From Deltaproteobacteria bacterium (lineage in GTDB: Bacteria > Desulfobacterota > Desulfobulbia > Desulfobulbales > Desulfurivibrionaceae), in assembly GCA_021847425.1 (NCBI GenBank), contig JAJZRF010000030.1:1-38402 (forward strand): a stretch of 38,402 nucleotides of DNA, written 5' to 3'. Below the pieces are notes generated by a model that did no database searches, was not told the origin of the DNA, and saw only the letters and a program-made list of their open reading frames with translations. Positions 31,740 to 38,402 of the stretch are shown here, piece after piece; position 1 is the first letter of the stretch; each line of letters begins with the position of its first letter. Made by a program: the position numbers and the translations under genes.

Positions 31740-34700
31740 TCATTCGAAATATTCCTGCACCGACTTGGGTTCCATGGACTCCTGCTGCATGGTGCCGATG
31801 GCCTTGACCATGGACTCGGCCCCGGCAATGGTGGTCGTGTAGGGCAGGTGGTAGTTCAGGGCTGCCCTGCGAATGGTATAGGCGTCTTCCGTGGTTCTGG
31901 TGCCAAGCGAGGTATTGACAATCCATTGGATCTGCTTGTCCTGGATCTTGTCAAGGATATGCGGCCTGCCCTCTGACACCTTGTGGACACTGGTGCAGGC
32001 AACGCCGTTTTCGGCAAGAATCCTGGCGGTTCCTGGGGTAGCGAGAATCTTGAGGCCCAGGGCGATGATCTTCTTGGCGATGGGCACGATGGCCGGTTTG
32101 TCATTGTGCCGCACGCTTAGGAGAACATTGCCTTCGGTGGGGATTTTCTGGCCGGCGGCCAGCTGTGATTTGGCAAAGGCAAGGCCGAGGCAGACATCCA
32201 TGCCCATGACCTCGCCGGTGGATTTCATCTCCGGCCCCAACAGGGTGTCCACGTTGTCAAAGCGATCAAAGGGGAAGACCGCCTCCTTGACCGCATAATG
32301 CGCCACCACGACTTCTTCGGTGAGACCGAGCTCCGGCAAGGTCTTGCCGAGCATGACCTTGGTGGCCAGCTTGGCAAGGGGAACGCCCGTTGCCTTGCTG
32401 ACAAAGGGGACGGTCCGCGAGGCGCGGGGGTTCACTTCAAGGATGTAAAGCATATTCTCCTTGACGGCATACTGGACATTCATGAGGCCTTTGACCTTGA
32501 GCTCGGCGGCCATGGCCCTGGTCGCACTTTTGATGGTCTCGATCATCTCCTTGGAAATGGAGTGCGGCGGGAGAACGCAGGCGGAATCGCCGGAATGGAT
32601 GCCCGCTTCCTCGATATGCTGCATGATCCCGCCGATGATGGTGTTTTCCCCGTCGGAGATGGCATCCACATCGATTTCCACCGCATCCTTGAGGAATTTG
32701 TCGATCAGGATGGGCCGGTCGGGCGAAACGTCAATGGCCGAATTCATGTAGGAGGCCAGATCTTTTTCGTTGTAGACGATCCGCATGGCCCGGCCGCCAA
32801 GGACGTATGAGGGGCGAACCACCACCGGATAGCCGATCTTCACGGCGATCGCCAGGGCCTCCTCCGCGGTTTGGGCCGTGCCGTTCTCCGGCTGCAACAG
32901 GTTCAGCTTGTGCAGGAACTGCTGGAAGCGTTTGCGATCCTCCGCCCGATCAATGGAGTCCGGCGAGGTGCCGAGGATGGGCACGCCTGCCTTGGCTAGG
33001 GGAACAGCCAGATTCAAGGGGGTCTGCCCGCCGAACTGCACGATAACCCCATCGGGCCTCTCCTTCTTGATGATGTGCAACACATCTTCCCTGGTCAGCG
33101 GCTCAAAGTACAGCTTGTCCGAGGTGTCATAATCGGTGCTCACCGTTTCCGGGTTGGAGTTGACCATGATGGACTCAATGCCCATTTCCTTAAGGGCAAA
33201 AGAGGCATGGACGCAGCAGTAGTCGAATTCGATGCCCTGGCCGATCCGGTTGGGGCCGCCGCCTAAAATCATGACCTTGGGGCCCGTGGTTTTCCTTGCC
33301 TCGTCCTCAACCTCGTAGGTGGAATAATAGTAGGGGGTGTAGGCCTCGAACTCGGCGGCGCAGGTGTCGACCAGTTTGTACACCGGCTGAACGCCAAGCT
33401 TTTCCCGCAGCTCCCAGACATCCTCTTCCGAGGTGCCGGTAAGATACGCAAGCTGGCGGTCAGAGTACCCGAGCTGTTTGATCTCCCTAAGAAAATCGTG
33501 GCCCAACCCGTTAAAGCCTTTTTCCCGGATGCGGGTTTGCATTTCGACAATCTGCTTGAAGTTATGCAGAAACCACGGGTCGATAAAGGAGATTTCGTAA
33601 ATCTTTTCAACGCTCATGCCCCGGCGCAAGGCCTCGAACACCTGGAAATACCGTTTGGAGTTCGGTTTGCGCAACCCTTTTTCAAGATCCTCTTGTTCCA
33701 TGGACTCCAGGTTGAACTTAGGGTCCGCGCCAAAGCCGCTCACCCCGATTTCCAGGGAGCGCATCCCTTTCTGGAAGGCTTCCTTGAAGGTGCGGCCAAT
33801 GGCCATGGTTTCGCCCACCGATTTCATGGCCGTGGTGAGAAAGTCATCGGCCTCGGGGAATTTCTCAAAGGTAAAGCGGGGAATCTTGACCACGCAGTAA
33901 TCGATGGTCGGTTCAAAGGCGGCCATGGTTTCCCGGGTGATGTCGTTGGGGATTTCGTCCAGGGTGTAGCCCACGGCCAGCTTGGCCGCGATCTTGGCAA
34001 TGGGAAAGCCGGTGGCCTTGGAGGCCAGGGCGGAACTCCGGGAAACCCGGGGGTTCATCTCGATGATCATCAGCTCGCCGTCTTTGGGATTCACGGCAAA
34101 CTGGACATTGGAGCCGCCGGTTTCCACGCCGATCTCCCGCATGATGGCGATGGCTGCATTGCGCATGAGCTGATATTCGCGGTCGGTCAGGGTCTGGGCC
34201 GGGGCCACGGTGATGGAGTCTCCGGTATGCACCCCCATGGCGTCAACGTTTTCGATGGAGCAGATGATCACCACGTTGTCTGCCTTGTCGCGCATCACCT
34301 CAAGCTCATACTCCTTCCAGCCCAGCAGGCTTCTTTCCAGCATGACCTCGGAATTCATGCTCAGATCGAGGCCGGCCTTGCAGAATTCGTCGAGTTCCTG
34401 GGAGTTGTAGGCGATGCCGCCGCCGGTGCCGCCCAGGGTAAAGCTGGGCCGGACAATGATGGGGAAGCCGATCCGGTCGCTGGCCCCCTTGGTCTCTTCA
34501 ATGGTGTGGATAATGGCGCTTTCCGGAACCTTGAGGCCGATCTTGCGCATGGCATCCCGGAAGGAATCACGGCCTTCCGCCTTTTTGATGACCGCGATAT
34601 TGGCGCCGAGCAATTCCACCCCGTATTTGTCCAACACGCCCATCTCGGCAACCTTGATGGCGGTATTGAGGGCGGTCTGTCCTCCCAGGGTGGGCAGCAG

Positions 34701-34955
34701 CGCGTCCGGGCGTTCCCGCTCGATGATCTTGGCGACCATCTCCGGGGTAATGGGCTCGATGTAGGTCCGGTCGGCAATCTCGGGATCGGTCATGATGGTG
34801 GCCGGATTGGAATTGATGAGGATGACCTCGTAGCCTTCCTCCTTCAGGGCCTTCACCGCCTGGGTGCCGGAATAGTCGAACTCGCAGGCCTGGCTGATGA
34901 TGATGGGGCCGGAGCCGATAATCAGAATCTTTTTAATGTCGGTTCTTTTAGGCAT
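31740..34955 (-). CDS. carB: Carbamoyl-phosphate synthase large chain
   Basis: Makes carbamoyl phosphate from bicarbonate, ATP and ammonia delivered by CarA, for pyrimidine and arginine synthesis. At 1071 residues it has the expected length. Two homologous ATP-grasp halves are visible: [19 protein letters not shown] at the N-terminus and [17 protein letters not shown] near residue 560; [10 protein letters not shown] and [18 protein letters not shown] are conserved stretches of the two halves. The C-terminal 140 residues are the MGS allosteric domain ([16 protein letters not shown]). ATG at 34955. Lies 140 bases after carA; the spacer holds hairpins. Confidence 0.98.
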   Translation of the reverse strand: MPKRTDIKKILIIGSGPIIISQACEFDYSGTQAVKALKEEGYEVILINSNPATIMTDPEIADRTYIEPITPEMVAKIIERERPDALLPTLGGQTALNTAIKVAEMGVLDKYGVELLGANIAVIKKAEGRDSFRDAMRKIGLKVPESAIIHTIEETKGASDRIGFPIIVRPSFTLGGTGGGIAYNSQELDEFCKAGLDLSMNSEVMLERSLLGWKEYELEVMRDKADNVVIICSIENVDAMGVHTGDSITVAPAQTLTDREYQLMRNAAIAIMREIGVETGGSNVQFAVNPKDGELMIIEMNPRVSRSSALASKATGFPIAKIAAKLAVGYTLDEIPNDITRETMAAFEPTIDYCVVKIPRFTFEKFPEADDFLTTAMKSVGETMAIGRTFKEAFQKGMRSLEIGVSGFGADPKFNLESMEQEDLEKGLRKPNSKRYFQVFEALRRGMSVEKIYEISFIDPWFLHNFKQIVEMQTRIREKGFNGLGHDFLREIKQLGYSDRQLAYLTGTSEEDVWELREKLGVQPVYKLVDTCAAEFEAYTPYYYSTYEVEDEARKTTGPKVMILGGGPNRIGQGIEFDYCCVHASFALKEMGIESIMVNSNPETVSTDYDTSDKLYFEPLTREDVLHIIKKERPDGVIVQFGGQTPLNLAVPLAKAGVPILGTSPDSIDRAEDRKRFQQFLHKLNLLQPENGTAQTAEEALAIAVKIGYPVVVRPSYVLGGRAMRIVYNEKDLASYMNSAIDVSPDRPILIDKFLKDAVEIDVDAISDGENTIIGGIMQHIEEAGIHSGDSACVLPPHSISKEMIETIKSATRAMAAELKVKGLMNVQYAVKENMLYILEVNPRASRTVPFVSKATGVPLAKLATKVMLGKTLPELGLTEEVVVAHYAVKEAVFPFDRFDNVDTLLGPEMKSTGEVMGMDVCLGLAFAKSQLAAGQKIPTEGNVLLSVRHNDKPAIVPIAKKIIALGLKILATPGTARILAENGVACTSVHKVSEGRPHILDKIQDKQIQWIVNTSLGTRTTEDAYTIRRAALNYHLPYTTTIAGAESMVKAIGTMQQESMEPKSVQEYFE

Positions 34956-34992
34956 CGGATTTTCTTACCTGCTTGTGGTTATGTCAATTTAG

Positions 34993-35053
34993 GAGCCGTT
35001 GCGAAAGGATCAGTTCCTTTTCTTACGGCTCTTTATGCCGTTGTTGCAACGGC
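34993..35053. repeat. Two hairpins in the carA-carB spacer
   Basis: First: GAGCCGT (34993-34999) with ACGGCTC (35025-35031), and inside AAAGGA (35004-35009) with TCCTTT (35015-35020). Second: GCCGTTG (35037-35043) with CAACGGC (35047-35053). No T-run follows on the minus strand, so they are more likely mRNA-stability or processing structures than terminators. Confidence 0.5.
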
Positions 35054-35094
35054 GAATGGTCGTTCGTTGTTGCTTGCCGGCGCTGATCCCGCGG

Positions 35095-36207
35095 CTACGC
35101 CTGCATCATGTCGATGAATCTGTCAAAAAGATAGAGCGAGTCGTGCGGGCCCGGGGCGTTTTCCGGATGATACTGCACGGAGAAGATCGGGTATTTCCGG
35201 TGCCGCATGCCTTCGACACTGTTGTCGTTGAGGTTGATATGGGTCAGTTCGATATCCTCTGGATTCAGGGTGGTGGAGTCCACGCAGAATCCGTGATTTT
35301 GCGAGGTTATTTCAATATTTCCGGTGGTGAGATCCTTGACCGGCTGGTTGACGCCGCGGTGGCCGAATTTGAGCTTGTAGGTGGTGCCGCCAAAGGCGAG
35401 CCCGAGCAGCTGGTTGCCCAGGCAGATGCCGAAAATGGGCGTTTTGCCGAAAAGCGCCCGGATATTGTCGACAATCCCCGGAATACCTGCGGGATCGCCC
35501 GGGCCATTGGAAAGAAAGACCCCGTCCGGTTTCATGGCCAGGATCTCATCGGCAGTGGCGGTGCAGGGGACAACCTGCACGGAGCAGTTCCGCTCGGTCA
35601 GGAGTCTGAGCTGATTGTATTTCAGGCCGAAATCATAGGCGACAACCTTGTATTTTCCCGGTGCGGCCGTGCTGAAATTAGTGCCGGGAACGGGGTGGTT
35701 GTCGCGCCAGCCATAGGACTCGGCGCAGGTCACTTCCCGGACCAGATCACGGCCGACAAGACCGGGGGAATTCTTGGCCTTTCGGACGAGGGATTTCGGG
35801 TCGAGATCCTCGGTGGAGACAATACCCTTTAGGGCCCCGGCATTACGGATGTGGCGGGTGAGTGCCCGGGTGTCGATGCCCTCGATCCCGAGGATGTTGT
35901 CCTTTTTGAGGAAATCGGCTAGCGTCCCGGTTGAACGGAAGTTGCTGGGGAAGGCATTGTATTCCTTGATGAGGAACGCCTCGACCTGCACCCTGTCCGA
36001 CTCCATATCCTCGGGATTGACGCCGTAGTTGCCGATAAGCGGGTAGGTCATGGTTACGATCTGCCCCTTGTAGGAAGGGTCGGTAAGCACTTCCTGGTAG
36101 CCGCTCATCCCGGTGTTGAATACGATCTCGCCGCTGGTTTCTCCGGAGCCGGTGAAGGATCTCCCTTCAAAAATAGTGCCGTCTTCAAGGGCGATAAGTG
36201 CTTTCAT
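35095..36207 (-). CDS. carA: Carbamoyl-phosphate synthase small chain
   Basis: The glutaminase subunit: releases ammonia from glutamine and channels it to CarB. 370 residues. The N-terminal domain starts KALIALEDGTIFEGRSFTG and has EIVFNTGMSGYQEVLTDPSY. The class I glutamine amidotransferase part has FLSNGPGDPAG, the nucleophilic Cys in GICLGNQLLGLA and the His-Glu pair in YHPENAPGP, the usual arrangement. ATG at 36207, 17 bases after waaA, so probably in one transcript with it. Together with CarB it forms the heterodimer. Confidence 0.98.
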   Translation of the reverse strand: MKALIALEDGTIFEGRSFTGSGETSGEIVFNTGMSGYQEVLTDPSYKGQIVTMTYPLIGNYGVNPEDMESDRVQVEAFLIKEYNAFPSNFRSTGTLADFLKKDNILGIEGIDTRALTRHIRNAGALKGIVSTEDLDPKSLVRKAKNSPGLVGRDLVREVTCAESYGWRDNHPVPGTNFSTAAPGKYKVVAYDFGLKYNQLRLLTERNCSVQVVPCTATADEILAMKPDGVFLSNGPGDPAGIPGIVDNIRALFGKTPIFGICLGNQLLGLAFGGTTYKLKFGHRGVNQPVKDLTTGNIEITSQNHGFCVDSTTLNPEDIELTHINLNDNSVEGMRHRKYPIFSVQYHPENAPGPHDSLYLFDRFIDMMQA

Positions 36208-36224
36208 AGAAATTTCCTAAACCA

Positions 36225-37544
36225 TTAAGTTGTGGAATGTGCGCAAGATGATTGCGTTACGGAATGCAGAACCTCTTTGATGAGCTCGACCTGTTTCCGG
36301 GCCGACCCCTGTTGTCTGGCCGCGACCTTCAGGGCGCCTCGCCCCGCCACGGCATATTCTTCTGGTCTTTCAACAAAGTAGAGGAGCCTGTTGGTGAGTT
36401 CTTGTGGGTTTTTTACACAGAAACCGGCGTGTTCAGCCTCAAGCAGCGCCTTGGCATCGGAGAAATCCGTCATGTGGGGCCCGTAAAAAACAGGGGTCCC
36501 CCAGGCTGCCGCCTCTAACACATTATGGCCGCCGCGTTCTGTCAGGCTTCCTCCGCAGAAAACATAAGTGGCCATTGAGTAAAGACCCGCCAGCTCACCC
36601 ATGGTGTCAAGAAGAACCACGTCGGTGCTGCGGCCTTGCTCCTGAACCTGGCGCAACCGCATGGTGGGTATCCCCTGGTCCTCGAAGAGTTTTTCAATCT
36701 CGGTGAGCCGCCGGAGATGTCGGGGGGCAATTACCCAAACAAGATCAGGAAGCCGTTGTTGCAGGGCGCGAAACACCTCTATCAGCATTGCCTCCTCGCC
36801 GGTATGGGTGCTGCCGGTAACCAGCACCGGTTGTTGACGGTGAATATCCAGCATCTGCCGGTAGCGTTTCGCCAGATTCGGGTCTGAAAGGGTGATTGAC
36901 TGGTCGTATTTGGCGTTACCCAGAATTCGTATGTGGGCCGGGTCCGCGCCCAAAGCCCTGAATCGTTTCGCGTCACCACCCTGGATGACGGAGATCTTGG
37001 TGAAACAGGAGAGCAGGTCCTGCATGAAGCCCTTTATTTTCCTGTAGCCGACATACGAACTTTCAGAAAGGCGGCCGTTCAGCAGAAACAGCTTTGCGCC
37101 ATGGTGTTGGGCCTGGCGGATGATGTTCGGCCACAGTTCTGTTTCCAGGCAGACATATATAGTAGGCCGGATCGTTTTCAGGGTTCGGTTGACGATGCCG
37201 ATGAGATCCAGTGGGGCGAAAAAGCAGGGGACATCGTCAGGAAGCTGGTTTGCCGCCATGATCAGTCCTTGCCGATGTCCGGTTGAGACAACGATGGACG
37301 CCTCGGGCAACTGTTTTTTGATTTCGGAAATCAGCGCCCTGGCGACCTGGATTTCGCCGACAGATGAAGCATGCAACCAGATGCGGACGGGTTTGTTTTC
37401 ATCAAGTGGCACATCTTCCACATGGCCAAAGCGTTGCCGGAGACCTTGGCGATGTTTGCCCGAGAGGCCAAGATACACACAGGCAAAAGGGAAAACGACA
37501 ATGAAAAGGAGCCAGCCGAAAAGTTGATACAGAGTATATAGCAA
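36225..37544 (-). CDS. waaA: 3-deoxy-D-manno-octulosonic acid (Kdo) transferase
   Basis: Adds Kdo from CMP-Kdo to lipid A precursors at the cytoplasmic face of the inner membrane (GT30 family), proof of an LPS-bearing outer membrane. 439 residues: N-terminal membrane anchor LFGWLLFIVVFPFACVYL, then HASSVGEIQVARALI with the catalytic Glu region, LETELWPNIIRQA, GSTHTGEEAMLIE and the C-terminal donor site FCGGSLTERGGHNVLEAA and YGPHMTDF. The start is a TTG at 37544, as no ATG or GTG suits; the ribosome-binding site is weak. Upstream 37545-37712 shows no gene. Confidence 0.95.
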   Translation of the reverse strand: MLYTLYQLFGWLLFIVVFPFACVYLGLSGKHRQGLRQRFGHVEDVPLDENKPVRIWLHASSVGEIQVARALISEIKKQLPEASIVVSTGHRQGLIMAANQLPDDVPCFFAPLDLIGIVNRTLKTIRPTIYVCLETELWPNIIRQAQHHGAKLFLLNGRLSESSYVGYRKIKGFMQDLLSCFTKISVIQGGDAKRFRALGADPAHIRILGNAKYDQSITLSDPNLAKRYRQMLDIHRQQPVLVTGSTHTGEEAMLIEVFRALQQRLPDLVWVIAPRHLRRLTEIEKLFEDQGIPTMRLRQVQEQGRSTDVVLLDTMGELAGLYSMATYVFCGGSLTERGGHNVLEAAAWGTPVFYGPHMTDFSDAKALLEAEHAGFCVKNPQELTNRLLYFVERPEEYAVAGRGALKVAARQQGSARKQVELIKEVLHSVTQSSCAHSTT

Positions 37545-37712
37545 GGATAAAGGGGCCCTTTCTGTGCGAGAAAATATGCTGATTATATGCCGGTTGCAAC
37601 CCTCAGGTAAAAATCAAAGTATTAAAACTGATTACGGCTTTTTCGTCAACAGGAATTACGGGAGTGAGCCGCAGGGAGAGGGGGGATTTACTGAGTCTGT
37701 CTGCAGGCATGG

Positions 37713-38402
37713 CTAAAAAATACCAGCGATGGTTTTTTGGCAATGGTTGCATTTTTTCCCGGTCATCTGTTGCTGTCTTACCGTGAAGCCAGTTCGTTCT
37801 ATGACCAGCTTTCCGCAGTGTGGGCAGAGGGTGTTTTCTCCACTGTCGCCTGGGATATTTCCGACATAGACATAACGCAACCCCTCGGCCAGTCCGATCT
37901 CTCTGGCGCGGATCAGCGTGTGACGCGGGGTGGGGGCGCGGTCGGTCATCTTGTAGGTGGGCCAGAAGCGGGTGACATGCCAGGGGATATCCTCGGAAAC
38001 GTCTTTGATAAAACGGGCAATGTCGGTGAGCTCCCCGTCCGAATCGTTCCAGCCCGGAATCACCAGGGTGGTGACCTCCACCCATACCCCCAGCTCTTTC
38101 ATGAGCCGGATCGTGTCAAGGACAGGCTGCAGTCTGGCGCCGCACACCTCCTTGTAGAACTTGTCGGTGAAGGCTTTGAGATCAATATTGTTGGCATCAA
38201 GATACGGGGCCAGTTCCCTGGTGGCTTCCGGGCCGGTGTAGCCGTTGCTGACGAAGATGTTTTTCAACCCTGCCGTACGCGCCAGCCTGGCGGTATCGAG
38301 GGCGAATTCATAGAAGATGGTGGGCTCAACATAGGTGTAGCTGATGGACTGGCATCCGGACCGCTGTGCAGCTTCGACCACTTCTATCGGGGTGCGCAGG
38401 TT
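37713..38402 (-). CDS. amrS: AmmeMemoRadiSam-system radical SAM enzyme, C-terminal part (cut by window edge)
   Basis: The frame is open to the right edge, so the N-terminus with the CxxxCxxC cluster motif is outside. The visible 229 residues fit AmrS-type radical SAM proteins: TYVEPTIFYEFALDTARLAR, VSNGYTGPEATRELAPYLDA, NIDLKAFTDKFYKEVCGARL, VTTLVIPGWNDSDGEL, IPWHVTRFWPTYKM, and a C-terminal zinc-ribbon-like region with CPHCGKLVIERTGF and CNHC. The partner AMMECR1 and Memo-like proteins are often encoded nearby or fused, but no partner is within the window. The in-frame GTG at 38381 is internal, not the start. Exact reaction unknown. Confidence 0.88.
   Translation of the reverse strand, partial: NLRTPIEVVEAAQRSGCQSISYTYVEPTIFYEFALDTARLARTAGLKNIFVSNGYTGPEATRELAPYLDANNIDLKAFTDKFYKEVCGARLQPVLDTIRLMKELGVWVEVTTLVIPGWNDSDGELTDIARFIKDVSEDIPWHVTRFWPTYKMTDRAPTPRHTLIRAREIGLAEGLRYVYVGNIPGDSGENTLCPHCGKLVIERTGFTVRQQQMTGKKCNHCQKTIAGIF

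Overview
The window reads as a chromosomal segment of a Gram-negative anaerobe, probably a deltaproteobacterium of the Desulfobulbales type. The evidence is a Kdo transferase (waaA) for LPS, a single-chain pyruvate:ferredoxin oxidoreductase, LL-diaminopimelate aminotransferase, a class I adenylate cyclase, and several genes that make sense only if UGA is read as selenocysteine. The taxonomic placement is inference.

Layout. 1-1432: tail of a sensor kinase and rsmI. 1480-3919: a fluoride unit, made of a promoter, a fluoride riboswitch with a terminator expression platform, enolase, the fluoride channel CrcB/Fluc and a DUF190 protein; a long structured palindromic element lies between the last two. 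3954-5299 (minus): an MFS permease behind a strong promoter and an attenuator-like leader of unknown class. 5380-6219: a toroid (prenyltransferase/squalene-oxidase repeat) protein.

6283-10064: an accessory island starting with an ArsR-type regulator and operator, followed by small membrane, Met-rich and helical proteins, a DUF5714 protein, an AhpD-like protein, a decayed second AhpD copy, a small secreted peptide and a lipoprotein. The DUF5714 and AhpD-like genes each carry an in-frame TGA followed at the right distance by a SECIS-type hairpin, so both are predicted selenoproteins. A fourth-class candidate TGA lies at 7639. An IS200-type remnant (10156-10527) ends the island. On the other strand, 10543-11827 is an operon of a predicted Sec-containing [2Fe-2S] (CopZ/BFD-like) protein and two half-size chromate transporters, next to a full-length ChrA (11952-13130). 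No gene finder that treats TGA only as stop would call the AhpD or Fe-S genes. This is the most interesting part of the window.

13209-17364: two sensor kinases, one a PAS-PocR-PAS-kinase-receiver hybrid. 17549-23141: a PEBP-like secreted protein, dapL and the pyruvate:ferredoxin oxidoreductase. 23375-24361: serine acetyltransferase with a promoter-embedded dyad. 24690-26410 (plus): a NodI/NodJ-like ABC exporter. 26425-38402 (minus): thioredoxin-like protein, class I adenylate cyclase, folP, ftsH, carB, carA, waaA and the C-terminal part of an AmmeMemoRadiSam radical SAM enzyme. This last part is housekeeping.
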